Notes under the pieces: model-generated
The model's input: only the letters and a program-made list of their open reading frames with translations
Database searches by the model: none
What the model was told of the DNA's origin: nothing
Translations under genes and position numbers: made by a program
Assembly (NCBI RefSeq): GCF_000174355.1
Contig: NZ_ACIS01000014.1
Location: 1-64,000 of the forward strand
Source: Pseudogulbenkiania ferrooxidans 2002
GTDB taxonomy: Bacteria > Pseudomonadota > Gammaproteobacteria > Burkholderiales > Chromobacteriaceae
Direction: 5' to 3'
DNA: 64,000 nt
Shown: positions 46,001-53,993 of the stretch, in pieces
Numbering within the stretch: the first letter of the stretch is position 1
Layout: every line of letters begins with the position of its first letter

Positions 46001-46373
46001 CCGGCTGAAAGCGCAGGGTATCGGCTTGGCAATCGACGATTTTGGCACGGCCTATTCCAATATGTACTATCTGAAGAATTTTCCTGTGGACAAGCTCAAG
46101 CTCGACGGTTCCTTTGTCCGGGAAATCACCAGCGATGTGCGCAGCCTGGCGATCGTCGATGCCATTACGGTAATGGCCCACCGGTTGGGGGTCAAAGTGA
46201 TCGCGGAGATGGCCGAGACGGAACAGCAGGTGGTTTTGCTGAGGGCGCACGATTGCGATCAAGTCCAGGGGTATTACTTTAGCGAACCACTGCCGGCCGA
46301 GGACTGCGCGCGTCTGCTGCGGGCCGGGCGGGTGCGACTGCCAGAAGCCGAGCCGTTCGTTGATTGCCAGTAA
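40092..46373 (+). CDS. Ser/Thr kinase - ATPase - GAF - PAS - GGDEF - EAL fusion protein
   Basis: A 2093-residue protein. In order: a eukaryote-type kinase domain at about 8-270 (HKDIS at 126-130, IIDFG with D147, lysine in VVLKILK); an AAA-like ATPase at about 300-560 (Walker A GGYSGIGKT with K334, Walker B VIFLDD at 454-459); a long helical TPR-like region to about 1330; GAF at 1337-1505; PAS near 1520-1640; GGDEF intact at 1733-1737 with an RESD inhibitory site before it; EAL intact at 1861-1863 with ELTES and AIDDFGTAYSN. No membrane segment or signal peptide is evident. It should link protein phosphorylation with c-di-GMP turnover. AAGGGGGG precedes the ATG. No partner gene is adjacent. 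Confidence 0.92.
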   Translation: MFSIPGLTIQEKLYDSPGTVVYRARREEDDCPVVLKILKEDFPHLAELTRYKREYEITHRLDLKHVIRSYHLEYIRNTPVIVFEDIGGVSLQQLAARRNLSLLERLEIAIALVEGVAEIHTAQIIHKDISPFNVVVNADTGELKIIDFGISSVLTRENPSLHNPEVLEGTLAYIAPEQTGRMNRAVDYRCDFYSLGATLYELFTGEPPFSGSDPLELVHRHLTQPPVPMDELDARIPSPLAAVVTKLLAKTAEERYQSAWGIKADLKRCLGEWSLYGRVEPFPLAQQDIPSQFHLPQKLYGREQEIAELLEVFERVSLGARQLMLVGGYSGIGKTCLVRELFKPLTKSRGYLISGKFDQFQRNIPYSALVNACQDLVRQLLTESESQLQHWCSELTAVLGRNGQVIVDVIPEVGLILGPQPAVPELPPREARNRFNLVFQAFIRVFYQPEHPLVIFLDDLQWADAATLKLLEVLVSEEGTRYLLLIGAYRDNEVGPDHPLTLVLNSLSKQGAPIGSIMLSPMTLVHTTQLVADTLYRDEESVLPLANLVQSKTGGNPFFVSQFLTTLYQEGLIHFDPGTSGNGRPCWQWDMGRIAEANFTDNVVDLMIGKLRRLPAPTVEVLCLAACLGDRFDLPTLAIISEQLTQQAYRHLFPAIQEGMVLPVSSLELLDARCADSPLVHFQCRFLHDRVQQAAYALIEEGARPLLHLKIGRLLLASTGEGRSVEKLFELVDHLNQGRGLVSSPEELIVLAGLNLDAARKARLAAAYDAARSYLQIAMSVFEGDWVRHYALTLALHRESAEAEYLNGNYDRAEWLINEVWERAQALDRAGAYAQLVTQRTMQGKNAEAIEAAAKALQLLGMGFPNEAELAGAVEKELADIERGLSGREVESLLELPEMEEPTIRGAMKVLMTVHTTVYFANHYLLYSWVLAKMTSLSIRYGNVPESAKGYASFGNTLAANLGRYRTGYEFGMLGLRLSEKYGDQSLKCKACLILSMFLNHWSRPLADSEVFDEEGQQAGMESGEFQFVGYILFYGRALRLFFHGENLVQLAPELDKYLAFTSKVKHHLSSDNLLGARKIVAVLSGEPSASLSFDGHGLDESAYLAQCHDNGSMAAVCFYLTVKAFTLYLLDEPTEALPCIEQAGELLGYVKGGLTQAEHCFYHSLILCALYPQADDPAALLAQLEANQRQMLVWAEHAPANFLHQHLLVQAEMGRLADRPVEAMELYDRAIEAAGSRGFMQYEALANELAAKFWLGRGKPDFAVRYLNRARLGYRAWGAKRKEVALQQAYPQLIAELAYPAQVTGISPMTPWQPGIGALHYSQYDPLTGYPPGSQLDLEAVLKASQAISGEIVLEKLLDRLLRVVIENAGAQRGSLVLRRDGEWQVVASISVSAPQAALFLDKPCMVEASSEVAAQIVQYVVRTQQGVVLHDAATEGMFTRDPYVLDRRPKSVLCQPIVQQGVLIGVLYLENNQVDGAFSPDRVALLGMLASQVAISLQNAMLYASLSTEITEHTRTEEELRLAEAKYRDIFDNATEGIFRTSADGQLLMANPSMARILGYDSPDQLVGHGQAGLVQHFVHGEEMEELLRVIRRHDAIRNFEFHGRRTDASVVELSLSAHAIRDVRGEVQFYEGMLQDISERKRLEAQLQHQATHDALTCLPNRNVLLDRLAQAIAHAKCHGEQCAVCFIDLDRFKWINDSFGHDVGDELLKIVAQRMSASLRESDMIARIGGDEFVLLLRGFGDAESVAHIVNRVADCLTEPLLLAGRYLTVTCSMGYSIYPADGQTAAELLRFADMAMFHAKERGRNNVQAYRPELSQRVNEKVRMEAELRHAIARNQLVLYYQPQVDLCSGDIVGVEALLRWQHPELGLVLPSRFIALAEETHLIEPIGEWVIRQSCLQGKAWQEAGLPAIPVSVNLSTVQLQGSGLEAMVAQCLADSGLDPHCLELELTESASMSDPEKNTALMHRLKAQGIGLAIDDFGTAYSNMYYLKNFPVDKLKLDGSFVREITSDVRSLAIVDAITVMAHRLGVKVIAEMAETEQQVVLLRAHDCDQVQGYYFSEPLPAEDCARLLRAGRVRLPEAEPFVDCQ

Positions 46374-46438
46374 GGGGGCATCATTTTGGCCGGGCACGGG
46401 GGAGGCCATTCAAGGGTATGCAAAGAAGAAGACTGGGG

Positions 46439-46485
46439 TGAAAAAACAAAAAGCGCCTAGAGCCGTGAGCCGGCTCGGGCGCTTC
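46439..46485 (-). terminator. Terminator of the tRNA Ala-Glu unit
   Basis: On the minus strand AAGCGCC..GAGCC pairs with GGCTC..GGCGCTT, followed by TTTGTTTTTTC. It ends the downstream tRNA transcript. Confidence 0.85.
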
Positions 46486-46539
46486 TGACAATCCGGGTGT
46501 CGAGCCAGGTTTTACCTGTGGCAGGCTGGCCGATCGAGT

Positions 46540-46615
46540 TGGCGTCCCCACGGGGATTCGAACCCCGGTTACCGCCGTGAAAGGGCGATGTCCTAGGCCT
46601 CTAGACGATGGGGAC
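46540..46615 (-). tRNA. tRNA-Glu(TTC), second locus
   Basis: A complete 76-nt tRNA with anticodon TTC and encoded CCA. It differs from the copy at 38580 at a few positions in the anticodon and variable arms. Confidence 0.97.
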
Positions 46616-46634
46616 CTAGATCGGAACGCGAGTT

Positions 46635-46710
<76 letters not shown>

Positions 46711-46838
46711 GACACGTGCGTTCAAGTGCGGCGGATTATAAGAAGGTGTGGCGGAGCTGTAAAGAGGCGGGGACGAAAAAAATCCTGCCTCGCCCCGTCG
46801 GGTATAATTCGCCGTTTCGCACTCGTCGCAAGGCCGCC

Positions 46839-47651
46839 ATGTCGGTTGATCACTACGAAAATTTTCCGGTCGGGTCGATCCTGCTGCCGCGGCGCATGCG
46901 CCGGGCGGTGTATGCCGTCTATCGTTTCGCGCGCTATGCCGACGATGTGGCCGACGAAGGTGTGCGTCCGCCGCAAGAGCGGCTGGACGAACTGGCCGCG
47001 CTGCGGGCCGAACTCGATGTGATCGGTGCAGGTGGCACGCCGCAGATGCCCCTGATGCAGGCATTGGCCGAGGCCATCCGTGCACATGCCCTGCCGCTTC
47101 AGCCGTTCTACGACTTGTTGTCGGCGTTCAGTCAGGACGTGGTCAAGGGACGCTACGAGAATTTTGCCGAACTGGTGGATTACTGCCGGCGATCGGCCAA
47201 CCCGGTAGGGCGGCTGATGCTGGTGTTGTACGGGGAAACCGACCCGCGCAGCCTGGCGATGGCTGACGGCATCTGCACCGCCTTGCAGCTGATCAACTTC
47301 CTGCAAGACGTGGCGATCGACTGGCGCAAGGACCGGGTCTACCTGCCCCAAGAGGATTTGCGCCGCTTCCGGGTGGCCGAGGCGCAGATTGCCGCCGGCG
47401 ACAGCGGCGGGTTGTGGACGCCGCTGATGCTCAAACAGATTGAACGGGCCCGCAAGATGTTGCAGGCCGGGGCGCCGCTGGGCAAGAAGCTCAAGGGACG
47501 ATTCGGATTGGAGTTACGCCTCATCGTCATGGGAGGCGAGCGCATCTTGCAGAAGCTGCATGCCTCGGGCGGCGATGTGTTCCGGCAACGACCGGTACTG
47601 ACCAAACGCGACTGGGCGTATATGCTGTGGCGCGCCCTACGGGCCAACTAG
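46839..47651 (+). CDS. hpnC: Squalene synthase-family protein HpnC
   Basis: A 270-residue trans-isoprenyl diphosphate synthase. Aspartate-rich motifs ADDVADE and INFLQDVAIDW are intact. HpnC converts presqualene diphosphate to hydroxysqualene. It leads an operon with hpnD and hpnE, the three-enzyme route from farnesyl diphosphate to squalene. An upstream in-frame start overlapping the tRNA region is rejected in favour of the ATG at the start of similarity. Confidence 0.92.
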   Translation: MSVDHYENFPVGSILLPRRMRRAVYAVYRFARYADDVADEGVRPPQERLDELAALRAELDVIGAGGTPQMPLMQALAEAIRAHALPLQPFYDLLSAFSQDVVKGRYENFAELVDYCRRSANPVGRLMLVLYGETDPRSLAMADGICTALQLINFLQDVAIDWRKDRVYLPQEDLRRFRVAEAQIAAGDSGGLWTPLMLKQIERARKMLQAGAPLGKKLKGRFGLELRLIVMGGERILQKLHASGGDVFRQRPVLTKRDWAYMLWRALRAN

Positions 47652-47672
47652 ACACTTTTTCAGGAGAGGCGC

Positions 47673-48518
47673 GTGACGCCCGACCAATATTGCCAAGACA
47701 AGGCCGCTTCCAGCGGTTCCAGCTTCTATTACAGTTTCCGTTTCTTGCCGGAGGAGCGGCGGCGCGCCATCACCGCGCTCTATGCCTTCTGCCGCGAGGT
47801 GGATGACGTGGTCGACGAATGCCATGACGAAAACGTGGCGCGGACCAAGCTGGCCTGGTGGCGGGCGGAATTGGTCCGCCTCTACGCCGGTCAACCCCAG
47901 CATCCGGTGACGCAGGCGCTGCAACCGCACGTGGCGGCCTACGGTCTGCCGCAGAAGTTGCTGGAAGAGATCATCGACGGCATGGAGATGGATCTCGACT
48001 TCGCCCGCTACGACCGTTTTGCCGATCTGCTGCTGTACTGCCACCGTGCCGCGGGGGTGGTCGGGCAGTTGTCGGCGCAGATTTTCGGCTACACCGACCA
48101 GCACACGTTGAAGTACGCACACGAGCTCGGGGTGGCGTTCCAGCTCACCAACATCATCCGCGACGTCGGCGAGGATGCCCGGCGCGGACGTATCTACTTG
48201 CCGGTCGAGGAGCTGCGCCGCTTCAACGTGCCGGCATCCGACATCCAGCACTACCGCGAAACCGAAGCGTTCCGCCAATTGATGGGTTTCCAGATCGAGC
48301 GTGCCGAGCAGTATTACCGCCAGGCTTGGGAGCAGTTGCCGAAGAGCGACGTCAAGGCGCAGCGTCCCGGCCTGTTGATGGCGGCGATCTACCGCGCCAC
48401 CCTGGCCGAGATCAAACTCGACGGCCCGCAGAAGGTGCTCAACCAGCGCCTGTCGCTGACCCCGATCCGCAAGCTGTGGCTGGCGTGGAAAACCTGGGTG
48501 TTCGGCTACCAGCCGTGA
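47673..48518 (+). CDS. hpnD: Presqualene diphosphate synthase HpnD
   Basis: A 281-residue enzyme that condenses two farnesyl diphosphates. Motifs REVDDVVDECHDE and NIIRDVGEDARRGRIYLP are complete. GTG start with AGGAG eight bases upstream. It overlaps hpnE by four bases. Confidence 0.94.
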   Translation: MTPDQYCQDKAASSGSSFYYSFRFLPEERRRAITALYAFCREVDDVVDECHDENVARTKLAWWRAELVRLYAGQPQHPVTQALQPHVAAYGLPQKLLEEIIDGMEMDLDFARYDRFADLLLYCHRAAGVVGQLSAQIFGYTDQHTLKYAHELGVAFQLTNIIRDVGEDARRGRIYLPVEELRRFNVPASDIQHYRETEAFRQLMGFQIERAEQYYRQAWEQLPKSDVKAQRPGLLMAAIYRATLAEIKLDGPQKVLNQRLSLTPIRKLWLAWKTWVFGYQP

Positions 48519-49804
48519 GCCGCCCCCGTGTTGCCGTGATCGGCGCCGGCTGGGCCGGGCTGGCGGCCGCGGTCGAGCTGGCCGGCTTTGCCGAGCTGAC
48601 GCTGTTCGAGGCCGGCCGCGAGCCCGGCGGGCGGGCGCGGCGGGTGCGCGATGCCGACCTGGCGCTCGACAACGGCCAGCACATCCTGATCGGAGCCTAC
48701 CGCGAGTGCCTGCGGCTGATGGCCCGGGTCGGCGTCGACCCCGACACCGTGTTGCTGCGCCAGCCGATGAACTGGCACCGCCACGGCGGCTTGAGCCTGC
48801 AATGCCCGCCGCTGCCGGCGCCGCTGCATGTGGCGTGGGGACTGCTGACGGCCCGTGGCATCGGCTGGCGCGACAAGTGGCGGCTGAGCCGGGCGCTCGA
48901 CAGGCTCAAGCGCCAGCAGTGGCGTCTGGCCCAGGACATGCCGGTGGCCGAGTGGCTGGCCGCGCAAGGGCAGGGGGCGGCGCTGCTGGCGGGTTTCTGG
49001 CAGCCGCTGGTGTTGTCCGCGCTGAACACCCCGCTGGCCGAGGCCTCGATGCAGATACTGGCCAACGTGCTGCGAGACAGCCTGGGCGCCACGCGCGCCG
49101 ACAGTGACCTGCTGCTGCCGCGGCACAACTTGTCGGCGTTGTTTCCGCAGCCGGCGTGGGCGTGGCTGGAAGGGCAGGGGGTGCAGCTGCGCAGCGGCTG
49201 CCGGGTGCGTAGGGTCTGCTTCGCCGACGGCGGCGCCGAGATCGATGGCGAGCGCTTCGATGCCGCCATCGTGGCGGTCGGGCCGCAGCATGCCGCCGCC
49301 TTGCTGGACGATACGGCGTTGCAGCAGCGGCTTCAGCTTTTGTATTACCTGCCGATATGCACGGTATACCTGCGCTTCGGCCAACGTGTGCGGCTGCCGC
49401 GCCGGATGACCGGGGTCGCCGGCGGCACCGCCGACTGGCTGTTCGACCGCGAGGCGCTGAGCGGCGAGCGTGGCCTGGTGGCGGCGGTGATCAGCGCCCC
49501 GGATGACGCCGTCACCGCCTTGCCGCAGGACGAACTGGTCGCTCGGGTGCTCGCCGACCTGCGCCGTCTGCAGCCGGAGCTGGCGCCGCCGCTGTGGTCG
49601 CGCGTGCTGGTGGAGAAACGCGCCACCTTCGCCGCCGTAGCGGGCGTGCTGCGCCCGGGGACGCGCATCGGCGTACAATGCGGCTATCTGGCCGGCGACT
49701 GGGTCGATTCGCCGTACCCGGCCACGCTGGAGGCCGCCGTGCAGAGCGGGGTTTCCGCCGCGCAGATGTTGAAGCAGGATTGGATGAAACAGAAAAACCG
49801 ATGA
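48515..49804 (+). CDS. hpnE: Hydroxysqualene dehydroxylase HpnE (FAD-dependent)
   Basis: A 429-residue flavoprotein of the carotene-desaturase type with FAD-binding motif VAVIGAGWAGLAAAVEL, GGRARRVR and a C-terminal FAD contact (VDSPYPATLEAAVQSG). It reduces hydroxysqualene to squalene. GTG start in the GTGA overlap with hpnD; its own stop overlaps the next gene by four bases. A longer in-frame reading upstream lies within hpnD and is not coding. Confidence 0.92.
   Translation: MSRPRVAVIGAGWAGLAAAVELAGFAELTLFEAGREPGGRARRVRDADLALDNGQHILIGAYRECLRLMARVGVDPDTVLLRQPMNWHRHGGLSLQCPPLPAPLHVAWGLLTARGIGWRDKWRLSRALDRLKRQQWRLAQDMPVAEWLAAQGQGAALLAGFWQPLVLSALNTPLAEASMQILANVLRDSLGATRADSDLLLPRHNLSALFPQPAWAWLEGQGVQLRSGCRVRRVCFADGGAEIDGERFDAAIVAVGPQHAAALLDDTALQQRLQLLYYLPICTVYLRFGQRVRLPRRMTGVAGGTADWLFDREALSGERGLVAAVISAPDDAVTALPQDELVARVLADLRRLQPELAPPLWSRVLVEKRATFAAVAGVLRPGTRIGVQCGYLAGDWVDSPYPATLEAAVQSGVSAAQMLKQDWMKQKNR
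49376..49385 (-). repeat. GTTGGCCGAA 10-mer, candidate uptake-type signal
   Basis: Exact copy on the opposite strand of hpnE, read there as Phe-Gly-Gln, followed by GC. Confidence 0.6.
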
Positions 49805-50562
49805 TGACGACTGAACAGAACAACGCAAGCCTTGCCGGCCGGGTGATCCTGGTGACCGGTGCCACTCAGGGGATCGGTCGCGAGGTGGCGCTGCATTACG
49901 CCCGCCACGGTGCCACGGTAGTGGTGCTGGCGCGTAGCGTGAAGCGCCTGGAGGGAGTGTACGACGAGATCGTGGCGGCCGGGGCTCCCGAGCCGGTGGC
50001 GATCCCGCTCGACCTGCTGACGGCCACCGACGAGCAGTTCAACAACCTGGCCTTCCAGATCAAGCAGACCTGCGGCCGGCTGGACGGCATCGTGCATTGC
50101 GCCTCGCATTTCTACGCGCTCTCGCCGCTGTCCAATCAGACGGTGGACGAGTGGATGAACCAGTACCGCATCAACACTGTGGCGCCGTTCGCGCTGACGC
50201 GTGCCTGCCTGCCGCTCTTGACCGAGTCGCCGGACGCCGCGGTGCTGTTCGTGGGCGAAAGCCATGGCGCCAAGCCGGGCGCGTACTGGGGCGGCTTCGG
50301 CGCCTCCAAAGCCGGCCTGCATTACCTCACCGCCGTGGCCGCCAACGAGTGGGACGTCTACCCCAACCTGCGCGTCAACCTGCTGATTCCCGGCCCGGTC
50401 AACGCGCCGCAGCGCACCCGTACCCACCCGGGCGAGGCCAAGACCGAGCGTGCCCCGATCGCCGACCTGCTGCCGCACTTCCTGTTCTGGGTGAGCGAGG
50501 CCAGCAAGGGGCAGAGCGGTCGGGTGATCGAACTGGACCTGCGCCCGCAACTCGTCTCCTGA
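49801..50562 (+). CDS. YciK-like short-chain dehydrogenase with atypical active site
   Basis: A 253-residue SDR with NAD(P) motif TGATQGIGREVA. The usual Y...K catalytic pair reads FGASK, so Phe stands where Tyr is expected; the serine position is in FVGESHGAK. It overlaps hpnE by four bases (ATGA) and thus is cotranslated with the squalene genes. Whether it acts on a squalene-related compound or is unrelated housekeeping is unknown. Confidence 0.85.
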   Translation: MMTTEQNNASLAGRVILVTGATQGIGREVALHYARHGATVVVLARSVKRLEGVYDEIVAAGAPEPVAIPLDLLTATDEQFNNLAFQIKQTCGRLDGIVHCASHFYALSPLSNQTVDEWMNQYRINTVAPFALTRACLPLLTESPDAAVLFVGESHGAKPGAYWGGFGASKAGLHYLTAVAANEWDVYPNLRVNLLIPGPVNAPQRTRTHPGEAKTERAPIADLLPHFLFWVSEASKGQSGRVIELDLRPQLVS

Positions 50563-50575
50563 AGAAAGGGGCCTC

Positions 50576-51109
50576 ATGCGTTCCCTGCTCGTCATTCCCC
50601 TGCTGCTGACCTTGGCTGGCTGCAACTGGGTCAGCAACGTCTCTGGTCTGTCCAAGGACGCCAACAAGGCGGTCGGTGCTGCCTGTCGCCAGAGCGGGCG
50701 TTCGCTGGAGGAGTGCTACCAGCGCAATCCCGACGCCGACAAGGCGCAGATTTACGCGGGCTGGCGGGAAATGCACGAGTACATGGTCAAGCAGAAGCTG
50801 GATACCATTGCCCCCCCTTCAGACCCCGTCGCACCGGTCACGCCCGCGGCGGCGCACAAGCCGGAGGCCAGTGCGGCCTCGGTGGGCGACAAGCCGCAGG
50901 CCCAGCTCAGCCCGGAAGAGGCCGACCGGGCGATGCGCAACGATCCGCAGGTGGCCGCCGTGCTGGCCGCCATCCGCCGCGGGGGACTGCCGGCCAAGGC
51001 CTCTGGCAATTCGGCGAAAGACCCGTCGGGCGAGGAAAAGCAACTGCTCGATATCATCAAGCAACTCAACAAGAAGGGCGGCAGCGCCGCCGCCTCTCCC
51101 GCCGGCTGA
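50576..51109 (+). CDS. Putative lipoprotein
   Basis: A 177-residue lipoprotein with lipobox LAGC, a Cys-containing N-terminal part (GAACRQSGRSLEECYQRNPD), a Pro/Ala-rich middle and a charged C-terminus (LLDIIKQLNKKGG). No domain recognised. It follows the SDR gene by 13 bp with GAAAGGGG as ribosome site, and precedes radA, so it is probably in the same transcript. Confidence 0.78.
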   Translation: MRSLLVIPLLLTLAGCNWVSNVSGLSKDANKAVGAACRQSGRSLEECYQRNPDADKAQIYAGWREMHEYMVKQKLDTIAPPSDPVAPVTPAAAHKPEASAASVGDKPQAQLSPEEADRAMRNDPQVAAVLAAIRRGGLPAKASGNSAKDPSGEEKQLLDIIKQLNKKGGSAAASPAG

Positions 51110-51126
51110 GCGCCGGCGACATTCGC

Positions 51127-52488
<1,362 letters not shown>

Positions 52489-52516
52489 CCGTTCACCTGG
52501 GAAGGGCCGCAGCACG

Positions 52517-53077
52517 ATGATGACTCCCGAACTGATCGAGGCGGAACGTCCCTACCTGCTGCGCTACGCCTTGGCGCAATTGCGCGACCGCCAGGCCGCC
52601 GACGAGGTGGTGCAGGAGACGCTGCTGGCGGCGCTGGAGTCGCGTTCGTCGTTCGCCGGCAAGTCGTCGCCGCGCACCTGGCTGACCTCGATCCTGCGCT
52701 TCAAGCTGATCGACGCCGTGCGCCGCCAGTCGCGCGAGGTACCGCTGGAGCCGTTCGAGGACACGCTCGACGAAGCCGACGTCGACGCCCTGTTCGACGC
52801 CAGCGGCCACTGGCAGCACGCCATCCGCGCCTGGAGCGGGCCGGAGCAGGAACTGGTCGCCAAGCAATTCTGGGAGGTGTTCGAGCGCTGCTCGCAGGTG
52901 ATGCCGCGCCGCACCGCGATGGCCTTCGTGATGCGCGAGGTGATCGGCATGGAGATCGCCGACATCTGTAAGAACCTTGGCATTACCGCGACCAACTGTT
53001 CGGTGCTGTTGTACCGGGCGCGCATGAGCCTGCGCGAATGCCTGGAAATCCGCTGGCTGGGGGGAGGTGCCGCGTGA
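52517..53077 (+). CDS. ECF-type RNA polymerase sigma factor
   Basis: A 186-residue sigma factor with region 2 (QAADEVVQETLLAALESRS, SSPRTWLTSILRFKLIDAVR) and region 4 (EVIGMEIADICKNLGITATN, VLLYRARMSLRECL). It overlaps the following small zinc-finger gene by four bases, the usual sigma/anti-sigma coupling. Its regulon is unknown. ATG codons at 52517 and 52520 are both possible. Confidence 0.9.
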   Translation: MMTPELIEAERPYLLRYALAQLRDRQAADEVVQETLLAALESRSSFAGKSSPRTWLTSILRFKLIDAVRRQSREVPLEPFEDTLDEADVDALFDASGHWQHAIRAWSGPEQELVAKQFWEVFERCSQVMPRRTAMAFVMREVIGMEIADICKNLGITATNCSVLLYRARMSLRECLEIRWLGGGAA

Positions 53078-53253
53078 GAATCAATTGCAAACAGGCCAGC
53101 CGGCTGATTTCCGATGCGCTCGACCGTCCCTTGAGCAAGAGCGAGTACCTGCGCCTGCGCATTCATCTGTTCCTGTGCGGCAACTGCAACGAATTCTCGC
53201 GCCAGCTACAGCTGATGCAGCAGACGGCTCGCAAGGCCGGGCGAGGGGAGTAG
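53074..53253 (+). CDS. Mini zinc-finger anti-sigma factor
   Basis: A 59-residue protein with the ZAS-type motif H...C..C (IHLFLCGNC) and an upstream Cys (NCKQASRL). It has no membrane segment, so it would be a soluble, redox- or metal-sensitive partner of the ECF sigma factor. GTG start within GTGA overlap and a strong GGGGAGG site. Confidence 0.8.
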   Translation: MRINCKQASRLISDALDRPLSKSEYLRLRIHLFLCGNCNEFSRQLQLMQQTARKAGRGE

Positions 53254-53276
53254 CCCGCCGGGCGCTCAGCAGCATG

Positions 53277-53307
53277 GATCAAGGCCGGACGTCGTCCGGC
53301 CTTGATC
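53277..53307 (+). terminator. Palindrome after the sigma/anti-sigma pair
   Basis: A 14-bp perfect stem (GATCAAGGCCGGAC / GTCCGGCCTTGATC, 3-nt loop) lies 23 bp after the anti-sigma gene. Only ATTTCT follows, so it is a weak terminator at best. Confidence 0.6.
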
Positions 53308-53324
53308 ATTTCTGGGGAGCCTCA

Positions 53325-53464
53325 GAACCTGTTTAGGATCTCGCGAGCTAGAGCGAGGCAAAGCAAAAACGGCTGAGGAAGCGCAGTTTACACGGGGTGA
53401 ATGAGCGTTCCGCAGACGGTTTTAACACCGTATCGTCGACGCGCGGCAGATCGTAAACAGGTTC
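53325..53464. mobile_element. MITE-like element, copy 2 (140 bp)
   Basis: Terminal inverted repeats of 17 bp with one mismatch (GAACCTGTTTAGGATCT / GAACCTGTTTACGATCT) flanked by TCA direct repeats (53322-53324 and 53465-53467). The ends match copy 1 but the interior differs, so the two are related subfamilies. The right TCA is also the stop codon (TGA on the minus strand) of the DUF2325 gene. Confidence 0.8.
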
Positions 53465-53812
53465 TCAGTGCCTGCCCTTGCCGCGCTTGGCGGCATTCGG
53501 ACAGTTGGCGCAGGCGTTTTGCTCGCACAGGCCGACGCCGCTCAGCGATTGCTTGAGCGCGCACACCGAGCGGCGGCAGGCGATGAAGCGCACGTTCTGT
53601 TCCGAGGCCAGGGCGCGGAAGTGACGCATCACGTTGTGGCCGAGGAAGTCGGTGAACAGGATCAGCATGTCGGTGCCGGCGGGCAGGCGGTCGAGCTTGC
53701 GCTGATGCGAGCTGTTGCGTCCGCTCAGATGACGATGGATGGAGATGCCGAAACTCTCCAGCACGGTGGGGATGTTGCCCAGGGTGTCGGCGCCGACCAG
53801 CATGGCGTTCAT
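53465..53812 (-). CDS. DUF2325-type protein, Cys-rich C-terminus, Fur-box controlled
   Basis: A 115-residue protein of the DUF2325 type (MNAMLVGADTLGNIPTVLES, LIILF-like core MLILFTDFLGHNVMRHF). The C-terminal third has cysteines in ACRRSVC and CEQNACANCP, which could bind iron or a cluster. AAGGAG precedes the ATG. A perfect Fur-type palindrome lies 29 bp upstream. Its stop codon coincides with the duplicated target of the adjacent MITE. Confidence 0.82.
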   Translation of the reverse strand: MNAMLVGADTLGNIPTVLESFGISIHRHLSGRNSSHQRKLDRLPAGTDMLILFTDFLGHNVMRHFRALASEQNVRFIACRRSVCALKQSLSGVGLCEQNACANCPNAAKRGKGRH

Positions 53813-53840
53813 CGGGTGCTCCTTGAGGATGAGTAATTGA

Positions 53841-53865
53841 ATAAATGATAATTATTATCATTTAT
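53841..53865. promoter_or_regulatory. Fur box
   Basis: A 25-bp perfect palindrome (12-bp arms ATAAATGATAAT / ATTATCATTTAT around T) closely matches the Fur consensus GATAATGATAATCATTATC and stands 29 bp upstream of the DUF2325 gene, suggesting iron repression. Confidence 0.82.
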
Positions 53866-53993
53866 CAAGTCAACGACTCGCGATCGGCGCCTTGCCGGAC
53901 CTGTTGCAGACTGGAAACAGCCTGCTGGAGGCGCCGTGCCGGGGCGTCTGCCGGGAAGGGCGCCGCACGGCAAGAAGAGGGGCGATGCGGGAG

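Noticed and set aside
53277-53307. Strong intrinsic terminator after the anti-sigma gene
   Set aside because: The stem is perfect but no T-run follows, so it is listed only as a weak terminator or possible operator.
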